Below are positions 51,305 to 59,183 of a stretch of 64,000 bases of DNA, one piece after another (position 1 is the first letter of the stretch; every line of letters starts with the position of its first letter). Below the pieces are notes generated by a model. That model was not told the DNA's origin and searched no databases. It worked only from the letters and a program-made list of their open reading frames with translations. The position numbers and the translations under genes were made by a program. Source of the stretch: Sinorhizobium americanum (lineage in GTDB: Bacteria; Pseudomonadota; Alphaproteobacteria; Rhizobiales; Rhizobiaceae); assembly GCF_001651855.1 (NCBI RefSeq), contig NZ_LNQC01000053.1, positions 247,026-311,025 on the forward strand, in the 5' to 3' direction.

Positions 51305-51550
51305 ATGGAACACGACAGGGAAGAGCTCATCAAGCGCAGGGCTTACGCGATCTGGGAGCAGGAGGGCCGTCCCGACGGCGAACACCAGCGCCATTGGGAG
51401 CAGGCAGCGCGGGAAATGGAAGGGCAAGGCACGCCCAGCCCCAATGGAGGCGACAGCCTCGAGACCGAGGGAACGACGAATGCCGTGTCGACCCCGAAGC
51501 CGCCCACGCCCCGCACAAAAAATGCCAGGAACGGAGCGCGAGCGCACTGA
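51305..51550 (+). CDS. DUF2934 family protein
   Basis: 81 residues. The N-terminal 38 residues match DUF2934 (EELIKRRAYAIWEQEGRPDGEHQRHWEQAARE); the rest is a disordered Pro/Thr-rich tail with a basic end. The family is common in Rhizobiales and has no known function. ATG at 51305 comes 41 bp after the promoter's -10 element. The CBS-domain gene is 87 bp downstream, across an inverted repeat. Confidence 0.87.
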   Translation: MEHDREELIKRRAYAIWEQEGRPDGEHQRHWEQAAREMEGQGTPSPNGGDSLETEGTTNAVSTPKPPTPRTKNARNGARAH

Positions 51551-51564
51551 AATGCCGCTTCCCA

Positions 51565-51612
51565 GCTGTCTGATTCGGCGTGGCCCCGGACGGCCTGGCT
51601 GGATCAGACAGC
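51565..51612 (+). repeat. Inverted repeat between DUF2934 and CBS genes
   Basis: GCTGTCTGAT and ATCAGACAGC, a perfect 10-bp stem around a 28-base loop that itself contains GGCC/GGCC. It ends 26 bp before the CBS start. It may be a terminator, an attenuator or an operator. Confidence 0.5.
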
Positions 51613-51637
51613 ACCTTCCGAGAAAAGGAGCAGGACA

Positions 51638-52075
51638 ATGCATGTATCGGAGATCATGAGCAGGGACGTTCATCTCGCGACCCCCAACGACACGATCAGA
51701 GATGTGGCGCGGCAGATGGCGGACAACGACATTGGCTTCATGCCGGTCGAGGACCATGACCGCCTCGTCGGCATGGTGACGGACCGCGACATCGTCGTGC
51801 GCGGCGTGGCGGACGGGCTCGATCCGCAGGCGAAAGTGCGGGATGTGATGACGACCGACGTCAAATATTGCTTCGAGGACGAAGAGGTCGACGACGTGGC
51901 GCGGAACATGGGTGACATCCAGGTGCGGCGCCTACCCGTCGTCAGTCGCGACAAGCGCCTCGTCGGCATCGTGTCCTTGGCGGACGCCGCGCGGGAGCAG
52001 CCCGCCGTGGCGGGGACGGGCCTGAAGGGCGTGACCATGCCTGGCGGCGAGCACAATCAGGCCGGGCGGCACTGA
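51638..52075 (+). CDS. Tandem CBS-domain protein
   Basis: 145 residues made of two CBS motifs (SRDVHLATPNDTIRDVARQM with VGMVTDRDIVVR; TTDVKYCFEDEEVDDVARNM with LVGIVSLADAA). Such pairs bind adenine nucleotides and sense energy state; stand-alone forms in rhizobia are often stress-induced. ATG at 51638 follows AAAAGGAGCAGGACA. The nearest EcfG promoter is that of the DUF2934 gene. Confidence 0.92.
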   Translation: MHVSEIMSRDVHLATPNDTIRDVARQMADNDIGFMPVEDHDRLVGMVTDRDIVVRGVADGLDPQAKVRDVMTTDVKYCFEDEEVDDVARNMGDIQVRRLPVVSRDKRLVGIVSLADAAREQPAVAGTGLKGVTMPGGEHNQAGRH

Positions 52076-52096
52076 CGCGCTCCCCTGAAAATTGAA

Positions 52097-52118
52097 TTGG
52101 CGCCGTGAAGGGCGCCAA
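52097..52118 (+). terminator. 8-bp hairpin after the CBS gene
   Basis: TTGGCGCC, loop GTGAAG, GGCGCCAA; perfect stem, 21 bp after the stop codon and 14 bp before the next gene. No T-run. Confidence 0.45.
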
Positions 52119-52132
52119 GCCATGGAGGCAGC

Positions 52133-52618
52133 ATGCCGCAAAAACAGGATAACGGAGAGCTCGGGAAGGGTGGTCCCACAGAGCGGCGCCCGCGCCGCAC
52201 ATCCCAGTCGCCGGATGTATCGTGGCCGGCTCGTCGCCTGGGCCCGCAGCCGCAAAGGACGGCAGATCTGCAATCGCTGCAGCCGGAGAATGCTTCCGGC
52301 GAAGACCACATAGCGGACGCCTCGGACGTCGGCGGCGGCGCCCAGGACCTACGCGCCGGAATGTCGGTCGACCCGCCACAACCTTCGCCGCGCGATTTCA
52401 GCGGCGGCGCTCAACCGACCAGGCCGAAACACGACCAAGGCCGAACGGTACAGGAAACCGCAACTCAGGAGCATCAGGAAAGCAGTGACGAAGGAACGGG
52501 CGGCGAAGCCTGGAACAGGATCCTTGGCAATACGACCAATGCCGGGATGCTTCGCCTGCTTGCGGCGATCGGCCTTTTCATTCTCGTGGCGGGGACCTTC
52601 TTCTGGCTCGTCACTTGA
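52133..52618 (+). CDS. Hypothetical protein, disordered with C-terminal membrane anchor
   Basis: 161 residues. Residues 1-125 are polar, Gln/Pro/Gly-rich and probably disordered. Residues 138-160 (LRLLAAIGLFILVAGTFFWLV) are a single transmembrane helix at the very C-terminus, so the protein may be tail-anchored. I recognise no family. It lies between the CBS and DUF6766 genes on the same strand, with 57 and 44 bp spacings. Confidence 0.7.
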   Translation: MPQKQDNGELGKGGPTERRPRRTSQSPDVSWPARRLGPQPQRTADLQSLQPENASGEDHIADASDVGGGAQDLRAGMSVDPPQPSPRDFSGGAQPTRPKHDQGRTVQETATQEHQESSDEGTGGEAWNRILGNTTNAGMLRLLAAIGLFILVAGTFFWLVT

Positions 52619-52662
52619 TGCACGGGGGATCTAGCGTAGAACCGCAATGGCGGAGAAAGTGA

Positions 52663-53325
52663 ATGTCGTTTCTGCGTGACCACGGACTGAGCATTACACT
52701 GACCATCCTCACCGCCGCAACCATCGCGGGCATGATATTCGCCGGCGCTCATGCCTTCAATCAAGAGGCGATCATGCACGGCGAAGCCACCGTGACGGTC
52801 GCCGATTATCTCTTCACTGGCCACTTCCTGTCCGCTCTATTCGAAAACTGGGAGAGCGAATTTCTGCAGATGGCGGCCTATGTGTGCCTTACGGCGTTCC
52901 TCTACCAGCGCGGCTCGGCCGAATCCAAGGACCCGGACGCCCTTCAGGACGAAGTGGATGAAGATGCTTTCAAGAAGAAGGATGATCCGAAGGCACCCTG
53001 GCCCGTTCGGCAAGGGCCGTTGATCAGGACACTCTATTCCTATTCGCTGGGCATCGTGCTTGCCGGACTGTTCGTCCTGAGCTTTGTTTTCCATCTGCGC
53101 GCCAGCGCAGCGGCGGCGAACATCGAGGCGATGCGTCATGGCGAGCCGCCTGTTGGCCTCTGGACGCGACTGGCCGATGCCGAGTTCTGGTTCGAGTGTT
53201 TTCAGAACTGGCAATCGGAGTTCCTGTCCACACTGCTGCTGGTTCTGCTCTCCATTTTCTTGCGTTTCCGCGGATCGCCGGAGTCGAAGCCAGTCGCTGC
53301 GCCGTTAAGCGCAACCGGAAAGTAG
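52663..53325 (+). CDS. DUF6766-type membrane protein
   Basis: 220 residues, four predicted helices in two related halves: FLRDHGLSITLTILTAATI, then ENWESEFLQMAAYVCLTAFLYQRGSAESK, and in the second half YSLGIVLAGLFVLSF and QNWQSEFLSTLLLVLLSIFLRFRGSPESK (the repeat xNWxSEF...R.GS.ESK is seen twice, near 63-92 and 183-211). Inner-membrane protein of unknown function, common in rhizobial stress regions. Confidence 0.88.
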   Translation: MSFLRDHGLSITLTILTAATIAGMIFAGAHAFNQEAIMHGEATVTVADYLFTGHFLSALFENWESEFLQMAAYVCLTAFLYQRGSAESKDPDALQDEVDEDAFKKKDDPKAPWPVRQGPLIRTLYSYSLGIVLAGLFVLSFVFHLRASAAAANIEAMRHGEPPVGLWTRLADAEFWFECFQNWQSEFLSTLLLVLLSIFLRFRGSPESKPVAAPLSATGK

Positions 53326-53337
53326 AGGCCAGAAACG

Positions 53338-53373
53338 TTTCGGCGTCCCGAACGAGATGTCGGAACGCCGAAA
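53338..53373. terminator. Hairpin between convergent DUF6766 and DUF4168 genes
   Basis: TTTCGGCGT and ACGCCGAAA, a 9-bp stem with an 18-base loop in the 71-bp gap between the two stop codons. Confidence 0.5.
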
Positions 53374-53396
53374 GCGTCTGCAGTCGGAACCGTGGA

Positions 53397-53849
53397 TTAC
53401 TGCTGCGCTGGAGCCTGCTCGGCAGGCGCGGTGCTCTGAAGCTTTTCCTGGACCTTCTTGGCAAGCGCCGGATCGTTCTGCGCGGCCGTCAGAATGGTCG
53501 TATATTCCTCGACCGAGATGTTCGGCGAAGCCTCGACGGCCTTGACCATCTGCTGGCTGGCTTCGCTTTGCAGCTTCTCCTTTGCTGCTGTGTCCTGCGT
53601 CGCTCCGATCTTGGCGGAGTATTCCTGCCGGACCTTGTCGACCTGAAGGTAGGCGACCGCGAAGGCCTCGATCTTCTGTTCGCTGATCGGGGCGCCCTTG
53701 GCGCTTGGCTGCGCCGGGGCCGTCTGTTGCGCCGGCTGTGTTTCCTGGGCCTGGGCAAGTTCCAGCGCGGAGGCCGGGCTCACAACCATCAGGCCGAAGA
53801 CTGCAGCGGTCAGCGATGCAACGCGGGTGTAACGAGTGATCATATTCAT
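53397..53849 (-). CDS. DUF4168 exported protein
   Basis: 150 residues. A signal peptide ends near SPASALELA (about residue 30), then a Gln/Pro-rich linker and a DUF4168 helical domain (SEQKIEAFAVAYLQVDKVRQEY, SPNISVEEYTTILTAAQNDP). Periplasmic, function unknown. A 226-bp gene-free spacer upstream separates it from the methyltransferase gene; I saw no promoter motif there. Confidence 0.88.
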   Translation of the reverse strand: MNMITRYTRVASLTAAVFGLMVVSPASALELAQAQETQPAQQTAPAQPSAKGAPISEQKIEAFAVAYLQVDKVRQEYSAKIGATQDTAAKEKLQSEASQQMVKAVEASPNISVEEYTTILTAAQNDPALAKKVQEKLQSTAPAEQAPAQQ

Positions 53850-54075
53850 TCCTCTTTGACGTGCCCTCTTGGACGTGCATGACGTAATACCGCCTTGCTC
53901 AACCGCTCCGTGTCGTGTGCGACGCAGCGGCGCTAGACCATGTAGCCCTCAAAAGTGCTCGGTTGGGCGATGTCGGGGCAATTTGCTGACCATTGCGCGG
54001 CAGCTTTGTGACCCCGCGCTTCTCTTGAGCGAGAAAGTGAGTACAGCCAGCGGTGGCAGTCAGGTACCGTTCGCC

Positions 54076-54885
54076 TCAGGCGGCGCGCTTGCTTGCGCGG
54101 ATCGCATAACGGTGCTGGCTGCGTCTCGCCAGCCCCTTGAAGAAGTTCCAGTTCTTCGCCTGCGTCCGGTGGATTTCGCCGAGATCGGTATCGACGACGA
54201 TGTCCGTAAAGCCGGTGGCCTTAAGGAGTTCGACAACGGCCTCGGCGCGCGCGCCGTTGGCGAAATGGACACGGGAGAGGATGCTCCGGTGGGTCTCCAT
54301 CATCTCGCGCGAGTGCATGGGTGCGTCCGGCTTGAAAACGCCGGCGCGCTGTCCCCAGGCGCTCAATCTGGAGAACAGCCGCTCCAGCGCACCCGTATTG
54401 ACGAAATCGCCGTCGACGATCAGAAGCGTGCCGCCGGGCTTCAGCACGCGCAGCCATTCGGCAAAGGCCGCAGCCGGATCGACGAGCGTCCAGACCAGAT
54501 GCCGGTTGACGATGACGTCGTAGTGGTCGTCCGGCTCCATCGTGCTTTCCGCGTCGCCCATGCGGAAGGAAATGGCACGTTTGCGGCTTCTTGCCTTCTG
54601 CCGTGCCCGCTCGAGCATGGGCTCGGCCCAGTCGAGACCGGTGACCTTGAAGTCGAGATCGTCGAGCAGGTGCGAAATGACGCCGGTGCCGCTCGCAATG
54701 TCGAGTGCGGCGCGCCCGTCGCCTTGCCCGAGATGGCGCAGGAAAAGCCGGTGCCAGGCGGCGCGCTCTTCCTCGGAAAAAATCTCGTGTCCCGGAGAAA
54801 GATCGAAAGTGGCGGCACGTTCCGACCAATAGGTCTTTATTTCGTCGCGAAGATCGTAGTTCCGGCCCGCCGCCACGTCGCTCAT
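54076..54885 (-). CDS. Class I SAM-dependent methyltransferase
   Basis: 269 residues. Motif I ALDIASGTGVISHLLDDLDFKVTG (near 65-88) binds SAM; then DWAEPMLERARQKA, FRMGDAESTMEPDDHYDVIVNRHLVW and LKPGGTLLIVDGDF follow the UbiE/ArsM-like order. ATG at 54885 fits the fold start; the open frame to 55107 crosses the promoter region. It is divergent from a siderophore-type ABC transporter across an iron-responsive operator and is probably iron-regulated. A role in modifying a chelator or cofactor is inferred only from this context. Confidence 0.9.
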   Translation of the reverse strand: MSDVAAGRNYDLRDEIKTYWSERAATFDLSPGHEIFSEEERAAWHRLFLRHLGQGDGRAALDIASGTGVISHLLDDLDFKVTGLDWAEPMLERARQKARSRKRAISFRMGDAESTMEPDDHYDVIVNRHLVWTLVDPAAAFAEWLRVLKPGGTLLIVDGDFVNTGALERLFSRLSAWGQRAGVFKPDAPMHSREMMETHRSILSRVHFANGARAEAVVELLKATGFTDIVVDTDLGEIHRTQAKNWNFFKGLARRSQHRYAIRASKRAA

Positions 54886-54931
54886 TACCAGTCCGCCTCT
54901 CCTGTTTGGAAGCGTTCTAAAAGATAAATGT

Positions 54932-54946
54932 TGACTGGTAAAGTCA
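54932..54946. promoter_or_regulatory. Iron-responsive operator (RirA IRO box) over a divergent promoter
   Basis: TGACTGGTAAAGTCA fits the IRO consensus TGA-N9-TCA exactly and is a 5-bp inverted repeat around five bases. It overlaps a -35 like TTGACT (54931) with TTAGAA 17 bases downstream for the transporter operon, and lies 46 bp upstream of the methyltransferase gene. Binding of RirA with iron would repress both. Confidence 0.7.
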
Positions 54947-54988
54947 TGAAACATTAGAAGGCAGCGTTTTCCAAAGGAGCAGGGATCA

Positions 54989-56122
54989 ATGAAGGTTTTC
55001 AACAGGGTGGCTTCCGCCGCCGCGGGCCTTTGCGTGCTTTTTTCGAGCGCCGCACTCGCCGACACGGTCAAGGTGAAGGACATCACGGGCCGCGAGGTCG
55101 AGGTCAATGTGCCAGTCCAGCACGTGATCCTCGGTGAAGGTCGGCAGATCTATTTCGTCGGCGCCCTGGACAAGGACGAGCCCTTCAAGCGGGTTGTCGG
55201 CTGGCGCGACGACCTGACGAAGGCTGATCCGGAAACCTATGCCGCCTATCTCGCCAAGTATCCTGACATCGCCAAGCTGCCGGCCTTCGGCGGCATGAAG
55301 GACGGCACCTTCGACATCGAGCAGGCGGTGGCGCTGAAGCCCGACGTCATGCTGATGAATATCGACGCCAAGACGGCGACGGAAGAGGCGGGCTATATCG
55401 AGAAGCTCGAAAAGGTCGGCATTCCGCTCGTCTATGTCGACTTCCGCGAGAAGCCGATGGAAAACACCGAACCGAGCATGCGCCTGATCGGCAAGCTGTT
55501 CGGCAAGGAAGAAAAGGCCGAGGAATTCATCAAGTTCCGCGCCGACAGCATCGCCAAGGTGACGGACGTGCTGGCCAAGGCCAATCCGAAGAAGCCGCTC
55601 GTCTTCATGGAGCGCGCCGGCGGCTATTCCGACGACTGCTGCATGTCCTTCGGCGACGAGAATTTCGGCAAGATGGTCGAGTTCGCCGGCGGCATCAACA
55701 TGGCGAAGGAGATCATTCCGGGGACGTTCGGGACGGTCAATCCGGAGCAGATCATCGCTTCGAACCCCGATCAGATCATCATCACCGGCGGCAACTGGGA
55801 AGGTTACGTTCCGGGCGGCAACTGGGTCGGCGTCGGCTATGGCGCGGATGAGAAGGAAGCCTTCCGCAAGCTCGAAAACCTGACGAAGCGCCCGGCCTTC
55901 ACCGGCGTCAAAGCGGTGAAGGAAGGCAATGTCCACGCCATCTGGCACCAGTTCTACAACAACCCGTACCAGTTCGTCGCCATCCAGCAGATCGCCAAGT
56001 GGCTGCATCCGGACCTCTTCAAGGACCTCGACCCGGACGCGACGTTCAAGGAACTGCATGAGCGCTTCCTGCCGCTTCCCTACAAGAGCGGATACTTCGT
56101 GTCGCTGAATGTCGGCCAGTAA
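54989..56122 (+). CDS. Iron-siderophore-type ABC binding protein (first copy)
   Basis: 377 residues, PF01497-type periplasmic binding protein. Signal peptide residues 1-24 (SSAALADTVKV junction), no lipobox. DITGREVEVNVPVQHVILGEGRQIYF opens the mature domain (residues 30-55), with NPEQIIASNPDQIIITGG and WHQFYNNPYQFVAIQQIAKWLHPDLF later. A vicinal Cys217-Cys218 pair lies in SDDCCMSFG. The ligand is probably a ferric chelate, inferred from the IRO box and FecCD permease. ATG at 54989 follows AAAGGAGCAGGGATCA. A strong terminator follows, so this gene is probably expressed above the rest of the operon. Confidence 0.9.
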   Translation: MKVFNRVASAAAGLCVLFSSAALADTVKVKDITGREVEVNVPVQHVILGEGRQIYFVGALDKDEPFKRVVGWRDDLTKADPETYAAYLAKYPDIAKLPAFGGMKDGTFDIEQAVALKPDVMLMNIDAKTATEEAGYIEKLEKVGIPLVYVDFREKPMENTEPSMRLIGKLFGKEEKAEEFIKFRADSIAKVTDVLAKANPKKPLVFMERAGGYSDDCCMSFGDENFGKMVEFAGGINMAKEIIPGTFGTVNPEQIIASNPDQIIITGGNWEGYVPGGNWVGVGYGADEKEAFRKLENLTKRPAFTGVKAVKEGNVHAIWHQFYNNPYQFVAIQQIAKWLHPDLFKDLDPDATFKELHERFLPLPYKSGYFVSLNVGQ

Positions 56123-56127
56123 ATCTG

Positions 56128-56153
56128 GATCGGAGGGCACAAGCCCTCCGATC
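56128..56153 (+). terminator. Intra-operon terminator between the two binding-protein genes
   Basis: GATCGGAGGGC, loop ACAA, GCCCTCCGATC: perfect 11-bp stem followed by GCTTTTG, 5 bp after the first binding-protein stop and 20 bp before the next start. Confidence 0.75.
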
Positions 56154-56172
56154 GCTTTTGCGAGGTTTTGAA

Positions 56173-57309
56173 ATGCGGAACCTGAAGAAAGTCGTCCTGG
56201 CACTTGTCGCCGCGGTTTTTGCCGCGGCGCCGGCCGTTGCGGCGGAAGTAACCGATGTCACCGGCCGGAAGGTCGAGATCGAGCTGCCGGCCAAACGGAT
56301 CCTGCTCGGGGAGGCGCGGCAGATCCACATCGCGGCGGTGCTCAGGGGCGAGCATGTCTTCGACACGATCGTCGGCTGGCGCGACGATCTGATCATGAAG
56401 GATCCGGATTCCTATGAGGGCTACCGCGAGCGCTTTCCGGCCATCGAGAAGCTGCCGCGCTTCGGTTATATCCCGAGCGGGGACTTCAGCCTGGAGGCGG
56501 CAATCGCGCTGAAGCCGGACGTGTTGACATTGAACCTCGAAGCGCAGGAGGCAGTCGAGGAGTCGGGCTTCATCGATAAGGCTGCCGCTGCCGGCATCGC
56601 CGTCGTCTATCTCGATTTCCGCGTCGATCCGGCGAAGAACAGCGAGAAGTCGATCGAAATCCTCGGCCAGATTTTCGGCGCCGAGGCGCGGGCAAAGGAG
56701 TTCATCGACTATCGACGCGCCCAGATTGCCGTCGTCACCGACCGCCTCGCCGAGGCCGGTGCGATTGCGCGCCCGAAGGTCTTCATCGAACGTTCGCCCG
56801 GGATCACCGGCGACACGGCCTGCTGCCGCACCTTTGGACCGGCGAATTTCGGCGAGATGGTGGAAAAGGCCGGCGGCCACAATATCGGCTCCGACGTAAT
56901 CGCGGCGACCTTCGGCGACCTCAATCCCGAGCAACTCGTCGTTGCCAATCCGGACCATGTGATCGTCACCGGCAGCAACTGGTCGGCCGAGTCCGACGTC
57001 AACCAGTTCGTCAGCGTCGGCCGCGGCGCCGATCTGCAAGCCGCGCAAAAGCGGCTGAAGGGGCTGATGGAACGGCCGGCCTTTGCCACGCTCAAGGCCG
57101 TGAAGGCGGGCACGGTGCATGCCGTCTGGCATCAGTTCTACGGCGCGCCCTATGAGTTCGTGCCGATCTTGCAATTCGCCAAATGGTTTCATCCCGAACT
57201 TTTCGCCGATATCGATCCGGACCGGACCTTCCGCGAATTTCATGAGAAGTTCCTGCCGATCGCCTACCGGGCCGGCTATTTCGTCTCGCTTTCGGACGGG
57301 GGTGAATGA
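56173..57309 (+). CDS. Iron-siderophore-type ABC binding protein (second copy)
   Basis: 378 residues, a clear paralogue of the preceding gene: DVTGRKVEIELPAKRILLGEARQIHI, then YLDFRVDP, ANFGEMVEKAGGHNIGSDVI and WHQFYGAPYEFVPILQFAKWFHPELF (each quoted only in part of its conserved run). Cys217-Cys218 are again adjacent (DTACCRTFG), at the same residue numbers. Signal peptide residues 1-24 (AAPAVAAEV). Its stop overlaps the permease start (ATGA), so it is translationally coupled to the permease. Two binders may serve one permease with different chelates. Confidence 0.9.
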   Translation: MRNLKKVVLALVAAVFAAAPAVAAEVTDVTGRKVEIELPAKRILLGEARQIHIAAVLRGEHVFDTIVGWRDDLIMKDPDSYEGYRERFPAIEKLPRFGYIPSGDFSLEAAIALKPDVLTLNLEAQEAVEESGFIDKAAAAGIAVVYLDFRVDPAKNSEKSIEILGQIFGAEARAKEFIDYRRAQIAVVTDRLAEAGAIARPKVFIERSPGITGDTACCRTFGPANFGEMVEKAGGHNIGSDVIAATFGDLNPEQLVVANPDHVIVTGSNWSAESDVNQFVSVGRGADLQAAQKRLKGLMERPAFATLKAVKAGTVHAVWHQFYGAPYEFVPILQFAKWFHPELFADIDPDRTFREFHEKFLPIAYRAGYFVSLSDGGE

Positions 57310-58376
57310 TGGTCGCGATCGCCGACGAAATCTCCGGCCTCGAAGGGCGCGGTCGCTACCGCGCCCTTGTGGCGCGCCGGATCCTGATACTCTCCGGGCT
57401 GATCGCCGCCTTGTTCCTTTCGGTCGCGGTCGACATGGCGCTCGGACCGGCGAACTATCCGCTTGCGGACGTGCTGACGGCGCTGTTCAGCTCCGACACG
57501 GTAACCGACCAGCTGCGCGTCGTAATCTGGGACATCCGCATGCCGATCGCGCTGATGGCGGTGACCGTCGGCGCTTCGCTGTCGGTCGCCGGCGCCCAGA
57601 TGCAGACGATCCTCGCCAATCCGCTGGCAAGCCCCTTCACGCTCGGCATTTCGGCGGCGGCCGGCTTCGGCGCCGCCCTCGGGCTCGTTGCCGGCGTCGC
57701 GGTGTTTCCCGTCGCGGTCCAGTACATGGTGCCGCTCAACGCCTTTCTGATGGCGATGCTGGCGGCGCTGTTCATCCATTTCGCCTCGACCATGCATGGG
57801 GTCACCGTCGAAACGATCGTGCTCCTCGGCATCGCGCTCGTCTTCACCTTCAACGCGGCGCTGTCGCTGCTCGAATATCTCGCTTCCGAACAGGCGCTCG
57901 CCGCCGTCGTCTTCTGGACGATGGGGAGCCTGACCAAGGCGACCTGGCCGAAGGTCTGGATCACCGCGGCCGTGCTCATCGTTGCCGTGCCGCTCTTTGC
58001 CCGGCATGCCTGGGCGCTGACGGCGCTCCGGCTCGGCGACGACAAGGCAGCGAGCTTCGGTATCAATGTCCGTCGCCTCAGGCTCGAGACGATGCTGATC
58101 GTCAGCCTGCTTGCAGCGATCCCCGTCTCCTTCGTAGGCACGATCGGCTTCGTCGGCCTCGTCGGCCCGCACATCGCCCGCATGCTGGTCGGCGAGGACC
58201 AGCGCTTCTTCCTGCCAGCCTCGGTGCTCTGTGGCGCGCTCCTGCTGTCCGTCACGTCCGTCGTTAGCAAGATGATCATTCCGGGCGCGGTGCTGCCGAT
58301 CGGCATCATCACGGCGCTGGTCGGCGTGCCGTTCTTCTTCGTGCTGATTTTCACCAACAGGAGGCGCGCATGGTAG
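57306..58376 (+). CDS. FecCD-family iron-chelate ABC permease
   Basis: 356 residues with about ten helices. FecCD signatures: DIRMPIALMAVTVGASLSVAGAQMQTILANPLASPFTLGIS (near 77-117) and the C-terminal LLAAIPVSFVGTIGFVGLVGPHIARMLVGEDQR (near 255-300), which contacts the ATPase. ATG at 57306 overlaps the second binding-protein stop; an adjacent ATG at 57309 is the alternative. It probably works as a homodimer, since only one permease gene is present. Confidence 0.93.
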   Translation: MMVAIADEISGLEGRGRYRALVARRILILSGLIAALFLSVAVDMALGPANYPLADVLTALFSSDTVTDQLRVVIWDIRMPIALMAVTVGASLSVAGAQMQTILANPLASPFTLGISAAAGFGAALGLVAGVAVFPVAVQYMVPLNAFLMAMLAALFIHFASTMHGVTVETIVLLGIALVFTFNAALSLLEYLASEQALAAVVFWTMGSLTKATWPKVWITAAVLIVAVPLFARHAWALTALRLGDDKAASFGINVRRLRLETMLIVSLLAAIPVSFVGTIGFVGLVGPHIARMLVGEDQRFFLPASVLCGALLLSVTSVVSKMIIPGAVLPIGIITALVGVPFFFVLIFTNRRRAW

Positions 58377-59131
58377 CCCTGAGGTTAGACGCGGTCGGCG
58401 CCACCTATGGTCGGCGCACCGTGCTGTCCGGCATCGACACCGGCACGCTCAGAGGCGGGGGCCTGACTGCGGTCATCGGCCCGAACGCCGCCGGCAAATC
58501 GACGCTCTTCAAGCGCATTGCAGGGCTCGCCGCCGGTCCCGGTCTTGTCCACCTCACCGACACGGAAAAAGGGCCGGAGACGATCTGTTACATGCCGCAG
58601 GACACCGGCGCCAATGCGGTGCTGACGGTCTACGAATCCGTCCTGCTTTCGGCCAAGCAGGGTTCCGGCTGGAAGGTGAAGAACGGCGAACTCGCCGAAA
58701 TCGACCGGGTGCTGGCGGCACTCAGGATCGACGACCTGGCGTTTCGCGGCCTCGGCGAACTCTCCGGTGGCCAGCGGCAGCTCGTCTCGATTGCCCAGGC
58801 GCTGGTACGCAAGCCGGAAGTTCTGCTCATGGACGAGCCGACTTCGGCGCTCGACCTCTTCCGCCAGATCGAAGTGCTCGGCTTCATGAAGCGGCTCGCC
58901 GAGCAGTCGGGCATGGCGGTGCTGATTGCGCTGCATGACCTGAACCACGCGCTTCGCTACTGCGACGACACGATCGTGATCAGTGGCGGCTCGGTGGCCG
59001 CGAGCGGGCCGACGCACCAGGTGATCACCGCCGAGATGCTGAAATCGGTCTACCGAGTCGAAGCCCGGGTCGAATCCTGTTCGCACGGCCGGCCCGTGAT
59101 CATTGTCGACGATTCCATTCCCCTCCGTTGA
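58370..59131 (+). CDS. Iron-chelate ABC transporter ATP-binding protein (FecE/FepC type)
   Basis: 253 residues. Walker A GPNAAGKST, signature ELSGGQRQLVSIAQAL, Walker B VLLMDEPTSALD, and H-loop ALHDLNHALRYCDD. It energises the FecCD permease, whose stop it overlaps by 7 bases. Last gene of the iron operon; a GC hairpin follows before the convergent sugar ATPase. Confidence 0.94.
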   Translation: MVALRLDAVGATYGRRTVLSGIDTGTLRGGGLTAVIGPNAAGKSTLFKRIAGLAAGPGLVHLTDTEKGPETICYMPQDTGANAVLTVYESVLLSAKQGSGWKVKNGELAEIDRVLAALRIDDLAFRGLGELSGGQRQLVSIAQALVRKPEVLLMDEPTSALDLFRQIEVLGFMKRLAEQSGMAVLIALHDLNHALRYCDDTIVISGGSVAASGPTHQVITAEMLKSVYRVEARVESCSHGRPVIIVDDSIPLR

Positions 59132-59139
59132 GCGGAGCG

Positions 59140-59160
59140 GTCGCGCCGACGCGGCGCGAC
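59140..59160. terminator. Hairpin between convergent ABC ATPase genes
   Basis: GTCGCGCC, loop GACGC, GGCGCGAC: perfect 8-bp stem in the 52-bp gap between the two stop codons. Confidence 0.5.
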
Positions 59161-59183
59161 ACATGGAGGTCGAGGCGGAGACC

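Noticed and set aside
56080..57243. 387-codon minus-strand frame across the second binding protein
   Set aside because: Antisense to a clear paralogue of the first binding protein.
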